Numbered from the stretch's first letter, positions 32,801 to 46,500 are shown. The stretch is 64,000 nt of DNA from Corticium candelabrum (GCF_963422355.1 NC_085085.1:7107733-7171732); one strand, 5' to 3'. Numbers and translations: made by a program. Notes: generated by a model from the sequence alone, not told the origin.

Positions 32801-35274
32801 CAAAACTAAATCAAATGAAAAATCTGATTTGTGAACTGGAACTGCTAACCGAAACAATGTCAACACCTACTATGACTTCATCAGCTACCGATCCATCGAC
32901 TACGAGAGCGACTTCAGCTAACAGTGCCTCTTGTTGACCTTGTGATGGACGCCAATCTTCTTCAAACGGAGCAATCGAGCACATGAAACTAACAGTATTG
33001 TTGTCTGCAAATAGTATGCCATCACTCTTCTGAGACTTTTGCAGAAAAGAGGCGTTTTAGTCCCCGTTAGTTCTAGCAGTTCCAGCTCTTTGGACTGAAC
33101 CGTCGGAATCAGTTCAAACAGTTTCAGAACTAAATTGAGTTTCAACAGTTCTAGAACCGCTGGAACTGCAGATTGAACGCGCCCATATGCTTTTTTTGTA
33201 TGTACATGTACACTATTACATGGTGTAGCTGGGCTATCTCAATGTTATGATATTTGACTGTTGATTTTGTTTGTTTTCAGTTTGGCAACTAAGACTGTTC
33301 TTGCTACCTTGCATGTTCCCATTCCACAGGCCAAGAGTGACATTGAACATTATCTGGATGATGATGCGACTCAGGAGAAGAGACGAAGATTGGCTTCATT
33401 ATTAGGCCTTCAAGTTCCTCCTACAAGGCAGTCACTAATGAAAGATTTGGTAGGAGATGTCATTACATTACTTTTTGTGTAGCTATGATGTCTCTATAGA
33501 CTGGGTTTGGCTGATTGACTTTACTTTATTGGTTGCAGAGCAAGTATGGTATGATCCAGTTTGCAATTCCTGAAGTTCAAGAGCTTTACCACTGGCTGGA
33601 AGAGGAATTTAATCCATTACAATTGTGTCATCATGTCAACAATCTGTTTGATGCCTTAAGAGAGAAAGAGGAATATGCTGTGTATGTAAAACCCTTGGAA
33701 GATGTTGTAGTCATGAGGCTGATCAAACAGGTATAGTTACAAATGCTCTGCTTTCTGATCATAGTTTGCAACTTCCTATCTATTGAGTCAAGGAGTTGGT
33801 ATGGCTCCTAAGTAAGCAAACAATTGCGATGTCTTCTTGTCTTTGAACAATACACTACAATATCAATTTTCCAAAACTCTGAAAGTGCAATATATATTCA
33901 TCTTTTTTTCTATGAGTGTTCTATGGGCTAAGTGCAGTCAAACAATTTCCAGATATGGAGTTGATATTCTGGCATTTTTAGTATCTTCAAACAGTTCTTC
34001 AGTCATTGCTTAAATTAGATGAACAGGACAGGAGCCAATTTAGTTTCTTGGTTGTGCCTGTATGTTATTATTAGAACTGCAAAATGTGTTCAGGTACTTT
34101 TCGAAGGTTTGCTGTCGAGTCTGTGGCTTGATGTGCAGGGAACATGAAAGGCACAATGCTTGATTTAAGACTTCTTTCTATTTGGGACAGAACAGGAATG
34201 CATGGTTGATGGTATTGTTCAGTTGATGACATGCTTGGCAGTGGTGTGAGAGTGAAGTTTTGCTTGGTATAGTGCAGCTTTGTAGGTAGGGCAAGGTGTA
34301 TCAAGTTTCATATAGTGTCTACATACATAAATATGTACATACACACATACATACATACAAACATACATACATACATACATACATACAAACAAGTACAAAA
34401 CAGAGACTAAGGCAAAGACACGACAGAATTTGCTTCATGAATTAGAGTGAGATAAGCGTTTGCAGAACCCATCTCGTGTTCTCCTTCCAGAACTTGTGAA
34501 TAATGACAGGTGTAGGAAGTGCAGCGTCCTAATAGTGAAACGGCAAAGTAGACTGACCAGAAGCCACGGTATCTTACAGTAGCAACTGCTCTTTGTAGCT
34601 GAAGTTATCACAGCAGAGCTGTTACAAATACTGCACTGAAGTGCTGCTTTGACACCAGCTTAGACTCATTGGCATGAGGATATTTGGTGGCAGTCCTACT
34701 TGCTACATCCAGAACCGTCTTTGAGCATACTAGTACGTGACATTTCATAGACCTAGCAGTGCCACCTGTTATCCGACCGCACTCTGATGAAACTACCATC
34801 ATGTTGTCCACGACTGCTTTTTGTCAGACAGAGCCTATATATTTTGCAGCTAACCCTCATATCTGAGGGGCATTCCATTATCTGCAACCTGAAGAGGCAC
34901 AGTTGATCCTTTATGTGATGTGGAGGTGGCCACCAGGATGTTGACAGATATGACATGATTTTGGCTTATTTGCTTTTTGTTTGGCCGAATGTGTGCACTC
35001 ATCTGTGGTTGCTGCTACGCTACGCTACGCCATGCCATGCCATACATACCATTGTCTTTCTGTAAGTCATGAACAAACTGTACTGCAACACCTAGTAGCG
35101 GGCACATGTGGTATGTGTTTTTGTGTGCAAGGAGGTATAGAAGTTCAAGGTACTTGGGTGCCTTTCTGGATATGACTGGACATGATATCCAACCAAATTC
35201 AGCAACAGCTGGACAAATGACCAATTTGGCCAGTAGATATTCAATTTTCTGGCCATTTTTGCACTTTAGCATAT

Positions 35275-35333
<59 letters not shown>

Positions 35334-35581
35334 CCTTGTATTTCCGGTAGTTTCCTGGCCAGGGGGAGGAAATACATGCTAACTTCAGCCTTGGCAAGCT
35401 GAGGATGGTGTGAGGCTAGGATGTGCTAGCCCAACAAGCTGGTCATCTGAATGACGGTGTATATGCTACTACTCGCAGAACAGAGTGCATTCCCCTGTCT
35501 GCGGACAGAAGGGTGATGCTTGAAACTTCTGTGATGCTGAAGCCCATAGTGGGTATTGGCAGAATTCCAGGTTCTAATTCC

Positions 35582-35659
<78 letters not shown>

Positions 35660-36053
35660 AATGCGATGGAACGATTTATTGCTGAGAGATTTGAGGGATT
35701 GCAGACTTGAGAGGGTTTGGAGGATACAAGCATGAGATCGAAATGTGTGGAGGAATAAAATCTGGACCGCCACACAAGAAATGAATTTCAACATTGAAGT
35801 TTGATATTCATTGCAGTTTTGATGGTTGGGGCTTCACTGCTGTAAATCATACTGGCCGTGTAAACCATCAAAGGCAGAAGCATGGTTAGTTCTTAACTGG
35901 CTAATGTCAGTATTGCTATCAAACTTTTTTCTTCAACAAGGCCTCCACAAACACAAGCGTTTTTGCTGTCAGAATTTCCACCTCCCAACATATCCTGTAG
36001 TGACCTTGGCCTGCACCGTTCCTTATTGGAATGAATGCAGTGAAAGGAAGGAA

Positions 36054-36113
<60 letters not shown>

Positions 36114-39100
36114 GCACGCGCGCTCGCGCGCGCACACACAAATTCTTCTAGAACAACAACCTGCATATCTGTGGAATTCAAGTGTATCTAACACAGGATG
36201 ATGTAATTGTTATACAAAGTGAAAGTGTCATTTCTGTTGGATTGTTTCAAGAGATCAATGATTTCCTGTTGTTTTTGCTGGTGCTCGTTTTGTCTTGGAT
36301 GGTGTTAGATCTTTGTCGAGTTCTGTATGAATGGCATAGAGGGAATGTGCCAATTGAATTTTAAAGCTAGATTTGTCTTATTTGGCTTCTTTTCTACTCG
36401 ATTGTTCGCTGCACTGGTGGCAACATGTGTGAAGTGATGATGTTGCATTGTCCAATGGAAATCTCAAACAAACCATGCAATACTTGCGTGAGGAGTTGCA
36501 CGTTACATGACCACACACTTTATGCCTTTATTAATTTGGCAGCCAAAATTTACACCAGGGAGTTAGAAATTGACAGGTTTTGGTATACAGGAAGTTCATG
36601 TAGTGTGACTTTGGCAATTAAAACCTAATAGCTCAAAATGAGTAGTTGCTGATAATCCGTGTGGAACAGGATACTTAAATAGTAACAATGCAGTTTGTTT
36701 GGAAAGTTATTTGTTAACAAATCTTCTTAGACAGAGAATTAGTTCTCTCAGCTAGATATTCTATACATTGAACTCTGCACTGTTGATTTCTCTTTAATCT
36801 TTCAGCCCATTTGTGCTGGCTAGATTGTCTACAGTAGACATTGCATGTCTTTGGAATATATACGTTCTTTGTTACTTGAGGAACAGGGCATTCACTAGTG
36901 GGGAGGAGATGCTCACGAGGCTGTAGTGCTGGATGCATGTTTTGAAAAGCGATAAGAACTGGAGACAAGGAATCTTTGATGGGAATCAACACAAATTGAC
37001 AGAGGTGTCACGCTCATCACATACTACCAATGGAGCTCTGAGCACACAATAGTTGAAATTGTTTTAGTGTGCATTTATTTTGGGTCATTGTTGTTTGGAT
37101 CAGGCAAGGGTTGTAGTATTGTGGGTGCATCAATCTAGATGAGCTTGTTACTGGTATACCCGATATTGTATGTGCATTTAGTAGGTTCTGTTATTTAGTC
37201 TGTTTGTCTTGTGCTGTCTTCCTATAGTAATTGTGAATGGCAACCAGTGGTATTGTTTTAGGTGGCTCAAGTGTATGAATCTATTGAACTTAGCAGACTC
37301 GAACAAATGGTTCCTTTCACATCAGGTTTCCGTCTGGAGAGAGCAATTGTCCATGCTGGGAGAAACCTCAATATTCAAGTAAGAAAGATTACCTACTCTA
37401 CTGTAAGTATTGGTTTTTGCAAACCATGATGTGACTTATGTTGGAATTACCGTCTGAGTAGCACTTTGTCTGTGTAGACTACATGAGATTTCTGATGCCT
37501 TATGTTGGCGTATTGTTGTGTATTTTGGATCTTTATTGGTTAAAGTGTAGTGTCATTTCTAGGTGCGTATTGATCATATCACCAAGTGTCTCCATTTCGG
37601 CTCGGATCTGAGTGCTGCTCAGAAAGATCGAGTGACAGAAGGTCCACAAGTGCAGGTGAGCTGAAGGTTTGGAGAGATAGATCAGTAATTCAGTTTTCAG
37701 CAAATGATGTTGTGATTGTCTGAATGCAACACCAACTTGCTAGGACGACAACACCTTCACCATCCACAGTTGCCTGATGCTGACTTGAATACACATGATT
37801 AATTTATAGAGTGGACAAATTTATTTCAGATTGACTGTAGATGATGTCTTTAGGCAATGCCATCAGATGTTATCAGAAACCAGTTAATCAAAATGGCGAC
37901 TGCATTGCAACAGGCTGCAGACATTATTGATCCTAAGGCAAGAGAGGTAAGATCGGTGGTGCCTAACATAGCTGAAATTTTTCAAACTTTTTTTATTTTA
38001 TCTGTGTGCTTACAGTAGATTATGAGAAGTTTACTGTAGAACATAACTAGCATGTGCACAAAGTGGATCACTTGGGTTTCCAGAAGTTTATCGGCAAAAT
38101 ATTTACTACTAGTTAAAATCCAAAGCATTGTTGGGGCAGTCCTCAGTGAGAACAGACAGATCCAAAACACAGTGATTTGTCATCGTGGATAACATGCACA
38201 TTTACGTCTAGTGCTAACTTAAATTTCTTTGTAGTTTCGAGTTCCAGCTTGTTTGCATTCTTGTAGTACTCACATGGCGCGTAGCAATCAGTTGTGAACA
38301 TCTTCCTCACATGCACATGCTACATCAGCAACAGAAGGATTGCTTTCATCCCTCAAACAGTAAATGACATTCCTGCGTACACTATAACGTGAGAAAGGCT
38401 GAAGCACCTCTTACTTCATATGTATAAAGATATATAGGGCGATAACGTATTAATTTGCGTAGGGTATCTTACGTATTTCATAGAGGCTAATAAGCGTTTG
38501 TTTTAATACGTATGATATGTAAAAATACGGTACCCTAGCTGCACCTGTCTAATCTTACCTGGGCAACGCCGGGTTGAGATGCTAGTACGTGTAATCAATA
38601 AAATTGTTTTGGATCTGTTATGTCATCAGACTTGCGAATTTTGAATGATCAGCTTAGCAGGAAATTGGTTTTGGTAAAACTTTTTATGTAAGTGCTAAAT
38701 TTGTCATTAGTTTTCTTTACAATATCTTTATAGATGCTGAATGTTGCTGTTGGATGTATTGTCAAGATGTGCTTGGTGCATGCAACTTCTCTTTCAATGA
38801 TATTGGTGTGTTCTTATTTTACATAGGAGAAACATGCATCTGAACTGCTTGGCGTGGTACAAGTATGCAGGCAGACAGCCAAACGAGAGCATCGTTCTAT
38901 GTTACAACGTAAAGAGGTTATTGAAAAACGGAAAGAGTACCTTGAACAGCTCAACACTGAAAGAGAACGACAGGAAAGGGAGGCAGCTGAAAAAGAGAAG
39001 CAGAAGGCACTTGCATTGGAACTAGAGCGACTACAGAGAGAGAAAGATGAAAGAGAGTTACAGCGAAAAAAGCGAGAACTAGATGAAGTGACAAGGAAGC

Positions 39101-41763
39101 AAACATTGGAAAAAATAGAGCAGATGAAGAAGACTGCACTGGGACAGAAGGCTTTGGCCGATTTGAAACCGGAAGAGTTAGAAGATTTAGATCCAGATAG
39201 GTCAGTGAAATTTACACTGTAGTTTGGAGCATTTTCACTTCAGCTTTGTTGACAGTTTGCTTGCGAAGCAAGTTTGGCAGTTGGAAATGGAGAAGAAGGA
39301 GCTGCAAGCCAAACTGACCGTACAGATGAAGAAGGTACTGTACAACATGTTTGGTATAGCTAATAGTTACTGGAGGTTCTAGTCAGATAGTTTTTCTCGA
39401 GAAAGAAAGCTGGTTGATTTTAGGCCTAAAGTGAAGCAGTTCTGTGTAATAACAGATCTAGTGTTCTTGGTTGTGTTCGTATTGTGGCCATTCAGTGACA
39501 TTGTCATAGCTAGAATAGATATGCGGTTCACTGTCAGGATAGTGTTATTCAGTGATCAAATGCTGTGTAGTATGGGTAAGTCAGACACAAAGGCAGAGTT
39601 AAATTGAAGAGACAGAAGACTTTCCTAGGACCGGATTAAAACTTGAACAGAAAAGCTTGTATCCTAAGTTAATCATAATAGTGCAACACAGAGATTTAGT
39701 GGTATTTAGTGTTAGAAAGTATGTGTTCTTGGGATTTGTAGTGGTATGTGATATTTGTTGTTTATTATTGAATGCAGAGCATTGCAGATTTATGTATGAA
39801 CTCGTGTGTTGTTTGTTGTCGGTAGGCGATTAATGATTCTTGTTGCAGGTTGATCATCTAGAAAGGGCTAAACGAACAATAGAGATTCCTAAGCTTCATG
39901 AGCAATATGAACAGAAGCTTGTCAATGATGAAACTTTTCATCATGAACAAGAGACAAAGAGGGTTAGCTTGTGTCTGTTTTTGTTCTATAGTTTTTCTAA
40001 GAATGTTTATTTTTGTCATAGATTGCCACTGCTAAAGCTTTGCGACAAAACGCTCTGGACACTCAAGAACGATTGCTGCGAATGAGTGAAGAACAAGCTC
40101 TTTTCCTAAAAGATGTCAAAATGTCTAGAAAAGCTGCTTTTGAAGTATAATATGATGGAGTGTTTTTCTGCAATTGTAATACATGATCTAAATATTTAGG
40201 CAAGAATGGATGGTTACAAAAGGTGGTTGGCAGAACAGCGAGCAGTGAGACTAGAAGAGCGTCGGAAGGAGAGGATTGAAGAGCGCCGAGCTACTTACTA
40301 CAGAGAGAAGGAAGAAGAAAGGAGACGTATAAAAGAAGAAGAAGAACGAGCAGGTAATTGTGGTCAACTCCTAGGAGACCTAGATGTACGAACTGACGGA
40401 TTGTTGTATGGAGTAATGTTTATGAACATGTGGCATATTGGATTATGCAGAGAATTGTTATTTGTCAGTGCTGACTGTACATGCTTATACTGTATGTTTG
40501 TGAGGATACTTGGGTGTTCAAAATCACGTTGTTGCGTTTTGGTTAGCTCAAGAGAAAGAAATGCAGAAGAAACGTGAAGAAGAAGAGGCTCGAAGTAGAG
40601 AACAAGAAGAACGTCAACGGAAACTAGATGCACAGCTATCTATGCAGCAAGAACGTGAAAAAGAAATTGAAGAGAAACTTCGACTTCAAGAACAGGAGGA
40701 CAGACGTCTGGAAGAGAAAAGAAGGGAGACTACAATTCGTGAGGGTGCCTTCCGATCACGAGTTGATGAATCCAACTGGCGGCGTCAAGATGATGAGCTT
40801 CCCATCACAGGGCGTAAAGAGAGAGATGACCGTCCACCTGGTCGATATGTGCCATCATTCCGTCGTGAGGTAGAGAGAGAAAGCACGAGAGAACTTGAAA
40901 GAGAACAAGACTCTGGGCGACTTGATTCGTGGGAGAGAGGTAGAGGCGTACCAGAGAGGGATCGTGACCGTGGAGATAGAGACCGAGGTCTAGGTGACAG
41001 ACCAAGACGGGATCTGGGATATGGCGAGAGAAGAGAAGGAGGAGGGGACTATGGAGAGAGGAGAGATCGAAGGGACCTAGGATATGAACGCGAGAAGAGA
41101 GACAGAGGATATGACCGCCAAGATAGAAGAGAGGGTGACAGTGGTGATAGACGAGGATGGGATCGCAGTGACAGAAGACATAATCTTGATAGGGAATGGG
41201 ATACTAGAGGTGAAAGAAGAGACAGAGGTGAGAGAGATTTTGATCATTTAGAAAGAAGAGAGCGATTTGACAGAGATCTTGATCGTGGAGACAGACAAGA
41301 GCGAGGTGACCGAGAGTTTGATCGTGGAGAGAGAAGAGAACGAGGTGATCGAGATTTTGACTATGGAGAAAGACGAGAACGAAGTGACAGAGATTTTGAT
41401 CGTGGAGAAAGAAGACGTTGGGGTGAGCGGGATTTTGATCGCAGTGAGAAAAGAGACAGAGGTTTAGATCGTGGAGAGAGAAGAGATCGAGGTGAAAGAG
41501 AATGGGATCGTCGAGGTGACAGAGATAGAGGTCCTCCTAGTGGTCGACCACGTGCAGATGATGACTGGCGTCGATCAGCTGGTGATTCTTCTCCTTCAAT
41601 CAGGCGAAGTCGTGAAGATGGAAGTCGTTCATTGCGGGATGATCGACCTGAAAGGAGAGGTCCACGAGACAGATCACCGGGCCCAAGGGACGTATGGCCT
41701 AAGGCGAAGCCCGAGAAAGAAGTGGATGAAGAGGGATTTGAAAAAGTTCAAAGGCGAAAATGA
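22557..41763 (+). CDS. EIF3A: eukaryotic translation initiation factor 3 subunit A, complete, 17 exons
   Basis: eIF3a is the scaffold of eIF3, which binds the 40S subunit and promotes mRNA recruitment. Exons, with consistent phases: 22557-22605, 22659-22998, 26573-26736, 26801-26859, 30585-30725, 30918-31126, 33281-33449, 33539-33730, 37262-37378, 37563-37655, 37854-37946, 38827-39200, 39256-39334, 39849-39962, 40022-40144, 40200-40353, 40547-41763; about 1228 aa (human about 1382). The N-terminus ([31 protein letters not shown]) and TPR-like helices lead to the PCI domain (about residues 310-480; [33 protein letters not shown]). A long charged coiled coil follows (540-830; [14 protein letters not shown]), then Asp-Arg-Gly-Glu repeats (about 970-1150) and a C-terminus [10 protein letters not shown]. 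All introns begin with GT and end with AG. Confidence 0.95.
23883..25113. mobile_element. TA-flanked TIR element (Tc1/mariner-like ends), no transposase
   Basis: Both ends read CAGTGCCACCAGGCATAA inward (26 of 27 bases match) and are bordered by TA. CAGT-type ends with a TA duplication are typical of the IS630-Tc1-mariner superfamily. The 1.2-kb interior has no recognisable transposase. It contains a direct repeat of AAAATCGCCTCGATGAT (about 24661 and 24817). It is therefore a non-autonomous or decayed copy within EIF3A intron 2. Confidence 0.7.
25592..25616. repeat. 10-bp perfect palindrome hairpin
   Basis: AAGGCGTAGC / GCTACGCCTT arms with a 5-base loop. A related TCAAGGCGTAGCG occurs near 23504, so this may be the end of a small repeat family. 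Confidence 0.6.
28000..29641 (-). pseudogene. decayed copy of an unrecognised, repeated protein family
   Basis: The minus-strand frames give pieces of one protein read in several shifted frames. One is a Cys-rich N-terminal part near 29250-28930. Then come [19 protein letters not shown], a shifted [29 protein letters not shown] and [15 protein letters not shown]. The break after DLRH coincides with a duplicated GTCAC. The same ordered motifs occur at 46677-47030 (DLCHVNSGRPEKYDVFLNAL…KKRRGVAHM…LDWVALQFQPS). Two degenerate copies inside introns or intergenic DNA suggest a transposon-borne or highly amplified gene. I cannot name the family. Confidence 0.5.
29783..29854. repeat. TA microsatellite inside a palindrome
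   Basis: TAAGGCCC, then 56 bp of AT repeats, then GGGCCTTA. The whole 72 bp is self-complementary and can extrude a long hairpin. Confidence 0.9.
31843..32135. repeat. two direct copies of a 72-bp repeat in EIF3A intron 6
   Basis: TATGTTGTTGTCTCT… occurs at 31843-31915 and 32064-32135 with few differences, 221 bp apart. Confidence 0.8.
32249..33184. mobile_element. TIR element (GGGTGCGTTCAAT ends), split by a second one
   Basis: GGGTGCGTTCAATTTGCA at 32249-32266 is inverted at 33167-33184 with two mismatches. No coding region of its own is seen. Its left arm is separated from the rest by the nested element at 32296-32775. It lies in EIF3A intron 6. Confidence 0.6.
32296..32775. mobile_element. 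nested TIR element with CTCA flanks
   Basis: The ends GCGCGTCTCCACTAG… and (inverted) GCTGTGTCTCCACTTG… face each other, and both continue into TTAAAC(C/A)TGTTTA. CTCA borders both sides, as a 3-4 bp duplication would. A 93-codon plus-strand frame (32429-32710, Arg-rich, ending [11 protein letters not shown]) fills the interior but matches no family I can name. Confidence 0.5.
33731..37261 (+). other. EIF3A intron 8 (3.5 kb), microsatellite-rich
   Basis: Holds an ACAT array (34322-34389) and three TG arrays (35279-35332, 35584-35657, 36056-36109). The last runs into GCGCGCTCGCGCGCGCACACACA-like alternating sequence up to about 36140. No gene is recognised. Confidence 0.75.
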
Positions 41764-43594
41764 CTGAACTATTTAAATCAACTGATGTTTGTGGTAGTGA
41801 CGTTGTAGGTAGCTGTGTACTGGTTTGAGTGAAGATGATGTCGTTACTTTGGGACTCCCTGCTTGTCCCACTTGTTGTTTGATAAAGTCACCTAGTTGGT
41901 CTCTGTTGCGTGCACTCTTCTTCATCTTCTGATTGAGAAGTTCAGTACCTTCCCATGCTTGGTATTTGTGTATGTGCAATTTATTAATTTATTACTGCCA
42001 ATATGCTATTATCTCTCAGAAACACACCTTGTTGACAAGCCAAATTGCTTGAATACATCACTTCACCAGCATGCATGAAATCTTAAATGTTATTGTTGGA
42101 CTACAACTTCACAAGCACATATTTAAGCCCACGTAGAAGCCATGTCCAAATTTTAGTTGAAAATACCATTGAACCCATGGCTGTTGTTTGTCGTGCAAAG
42201 GCATTTATGCTGTAGACAGTACACTCAATTATATGTTCATTGAACTACAGAGATTCTACAGATACTACACACATGAAAAATATTATACAGGGGTATTAGA
42301 CATTGCCCATTGCCCTTGTTAGTCACGAAGCAAAGCTGAAAATCAGACATGCAATGGTAACAGTGTAGTGGTAACAGTGTAGTGGTAGCACAGCAAACTC
42401 TTCTGTCACTGAAATTGGCTGCAACAAAAAGGCTGTCAAAATATTGCGTATGTGCGTATTATTGACAACAGTGTCAAATAATTTGAGTTATAATGTACCA
42501 GAAAAGGCAACAACACCTTACTGTTGTAGGGTATTGGAGCTTACTAATTACCTCTGCCAAGGAGGTTATGTGTTTCATCGGCATTGGTTTACTTGTGAGC
42601 ATGATTACTCAAAATGTGGGGATGGATTTCGATTAAATTTGGCAGGATGATAGAACTTTGATAGAGGACAATCAGTTAGTTTTAAGGGGTCAGCTCTGCT
42701 TAAAACTTATTGATGACAAAGTGAGAAAACTCCCAATTCGCTCACGTGCACCCATCCATCTCCGAGCAATTATTGATGGACAAATGTCATTTAAACGGTG
42801 TGTGTATATGCTAAGGTGAACAAAAGCTTTTCGAATAGTTGCCATGGATTCGATTGTTAGTGTTAATGGTATTATGAGGAAATTAAGCTTCCTTAGCAGA
42901 GGTTTGCACTCTTGAGTGCGTCTAGTTAGTACCTACTGCATTGAAACAGTGACTTCACACAGTATTCCAAATCAATTCTATTGAATCATTTTATGCACCA
43001 CTAAATCCATGTCCACATGTGCATGTCACTCTACAACATGTATCTACAGTAAATATAGAAGATAATTTCATAGTCATGTTGGTGCCATTGTCCTCCTCCT
43101 CATCCCTGGTAGTTCTTCGTGCTTGACCTTTTCGTTGCAGTGGGCAGTGTCGACTTTACTGTTACTCGCTACAGTAATAACACCAGACAATACGTACTAT
43201 GAAGGAATAAAGGCCAAGGAATTAAAGCAACACCTGTCATGCTATCCCTTCACAGAGTACAGCAAATGGAAACACCGCACTCTGCAGCAACCACTGATCT
43301 ATACGCTAAAAGCTTATACACACGGCATGTAGGATTTGTTCATATGTATGATTCAGTATAACTGCGATTATTAAAGTCTCTGGTTCCAAAACCTGTCAGA
43401 AGGTATGAGCAGACTACAGTATTGCACCAATAATAGTTTACATCAGAGTTTCTATTAGGTCACCATGCTATAGCATGAAAGGTTGGCATGTGTATTGTAA
43501 TTCAGTGACGTTGCTTGCACATGAACGTGGTTCCTTGTTTGGTTTCACTAAAAGTGCCGTGACCACTGGTGATGACAGATCGACTGTGTGAATC
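41764..43594. other. convergent intergenic region between EIF3A and the REEP gene
   Basis: Contains the EIF3A 3' end, for which no AATAAA is obvious close by, and probably the end of the REEP transcript. An inverted pair (CCTCTGCCAAGG near 42550; CCTTAGCAGAGG near 42890) suggests a decayed TIR element of about 350 bp. Confidence 0.4.
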
Positions 43595-46500
43595 TTACAA
43601 TGGAACTACCACATACCGTGTAGCAATTGTTTGTACCCAACAGGTGTTAGTAATGGTATGATGTAAGCTTACCCTGCCAGTTACTCCTTGCTTGTGTTCA
43701 GTAGGTACACTTGGCTGTTGGCGTCTTTGAACCCGATCTCCTTCTACTTTTTTGTTTGCTGATGTAGCACGAGAATGTTTCTGTCTAGTTACCATCTGCT
43801 GTGGTGCGTAAGCATCAAGAGAATTGATGACAGGCACGTTTAGGGATGATTCATCTGAACACAAAAAATTGGATTTTGTGCTATGAGTGCTGTCAGGGTC
43901 ATCAGTGAATGGCACATTGGAATCTGGCAAAAATGTTAATGGATCGGTCTCGTCAGTTCTTGCCGCGTCTGTGGTGTCCTGATTACCACCTTGAATCTCT
44001 GCATTTGCTGATGATGGTACAGTTACATTGGCATAAGCCTGTACAAGCTGCTGACCCTAAGCAAAACATATTAGTTTGACAGAAATGTGACAAAGAATGA
44101 GCTAGTTGATATCAAACCCTACTGCATTTCCACAGAAACACCTGTTTGTGTGATTCCATTAAAGAATATAATGAGAAGCAGACTGAAGTCTGCTTTTGCT
44201 CACGCTATAAGTTTTGAGCCATGCAAATGAAACACAACCGCCGCACTGCATTTAATAACTATATACCAAATTTCAGACAGCAACATATGATCCCATTTGC
44301 ACAGACCAAGGAACCACGTTTCTACCAAGAGTTTGGCCACCTTGTCCTTTTCCAAATATAATTACTGACCAAAGTGTGTCTGCCCACCCATTTGTCACTT
44401 CAACATATGATAAACAAACTGAATTATTGAATTGGCTCTTCCATTTGAAGAAAAAGAACGCTTATGATGCTCCAAAATCCAAGCAAGAAATATACAAGTT
44501 AATTAATTACCTCATTACCTCCCAACTAGAAATGTACTATGACTAGTCAAACTGAATATGATTCGCCTGGCATCTTGAGAAATCCTGGCTTTGTAAATTC
44601 AGTTCCACCACAGATATTACTGTAAACAAAATGCTAACTAGAATCATGGTATCTGCCATAGCCTAAACTATATAAAGATTGGGAACTGCAGCCAGCCATT
44701 CGCTTCAGTGTACTGTACTTGTTTGTGTACTTTAGAAGCTGCACCACAAAAAACTGTACAAAATAGCCTGGATGTGTCCTTACCAAAGGAATAAACCACT
44801 ATCATGCAATAATGCACATTAACCCTAACCTTGGACACAATGTTTGATTGTAGTACAGTACTTGTTGCCATCTGAAGACCAGACCTGCTGAATCGGCGCA
44901 TGACATCAAAACCTTTGTCAGCAGCTGAAGCCAAATATTTGTCAATATCCTAAACAAACATCTCAAAGAATTGCCCACAGCTACTACTATCATATTAAAG
45001 ACACTTTCTCATTTTTGATCAAATATGGATGAACAAACTTTCTGTAGAGGATGCTGGAACCCTAATACAAAAAGATCAAGTTGCAAATGGTTAATGTTTA
45101 CAGGACACTGGTGATGATGAGTACCTTAGTTACTGGCCACAAAAGCCATATGACAAAAACAATTTTGAGTTCATAATAGAAAGGTATAGCCCTGCAGTAA
45201 GAATTTCAAGAAACAATAACAAATTTGTGATTTCAGAAGAGTTCACAATGTCCAAGAAAGAAACATGCACCTCTAACCTGCAACTAACTACTTTGTCTTC
45301 ATGTTTAACAAGCGTGCATTATTAACACTCCAACTAGTTTCCCTTGAAGAATTGTGGTTACTTAAATTAATAGTGTTTACAACCTTGCTTCCACAGTTGT
45401 GAGCCTTCTGAAACCACGATACGATTGTCACAAAGTATTATGAATTTAGACATTAGTTTTTCTTTTAAGCATGCTACTTGCAAAATCTATCTAAAATAGC
45501 ATAAAGCAATTGTTGTTTTACGTGAGCACAAGAGACCGTAAATGATCTCTAGTCAAGAGACTTATCATATACTGTACAGAACATAAATATCGCTCGTGGT
45601 TAGGCCAGACTAACTAAATTCTTAATGCCTGGAGATTTGACACTAAACTAGACTGACCAACAAAAAAAGAATATCAAAAGAAACGATCATGTGACACTTG
45701 AGCATGTGCAGTTCACATTGCATTTTCTACAAACGTCAGATAACACAACAAAGGCCAAACCGCATTCACAACTGCAACTTCAGAACTGAGCTGAACCAGA
45801 TAAAAATTTCAAGATGGTCATTGCTCTCTAATAAATATCCAGTATTTCCGTGCATTTAGCTGCATGCTGGTTTGAGCTGGGATTAACGGAGAAAAAAGGT
45901 GATTTGACCAACCTCCCTATAGACTGGACCCATAAGTATATGCTGTATCCGTTCTTAGATATTGATTGAACTAACATAAATAACACTAAGACATATACTT
46001 TCCTCATCTAGATGTAGCATATAATTAACCCTATGTTTAATTTTCTGTCTTCATCCTCATCTTCTCCTTATCTGTCAGCCCTGTGTTCTTCTGCTTCTTC
46101 AACTGTTCATCTGCTAGAAGGCATCTCAGTCTTTCATGAAGCTGGTCAGGTGAACTCCAAGCTTTCCACATTGGACAAAGGACTTTTGAATTACTCTATT
46201 AGAATTGCTTTCCAACATTTCGATACCCAATTGCCAACCATTTCATATGAAGCACTTTCCTCTTACCACTAGCTGTGTATTCTTCTTCTCCCTAGCTAAG
46301 CCACTGCAGCCACTTATCTCTCATAGCACTCTTGAAGGGTAGATTCCAGTGTGCATCTGCAGGTTGAAGTAAAGGTGTCATCTCAACTGAGATGATAGCA
46401 CAGTGTTGTAATGCTGTTTGAAGGAAGAAATGTTTGTTCTTTTTAGATGACTCTTAGCGCTATCAAACACAGTCAGTGATGATGGCGTGAAGATTCCTCC

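Noticed and set aside
38545-38590. CCTGGGCAACGCCGGGTT palindrome as a Helitron-type terminus
   Set aside because: Similar GC-rich hairpins end some invertebrate repeats, but no partner end or insertion site could be identified.
41773-41979. 68-codon minus-strand frame as the last REEP exon
   Set aside because: No acceptor gives the phase-0 join needed after exon 7, and the sequence resembles no REEP tail.
43060-43135. Short Glu/Arg-rich minus-strand segment as terminal REEP exon
   Set aside because: The acceptor lacks a pyrimidine tract and several frames look equally possible.
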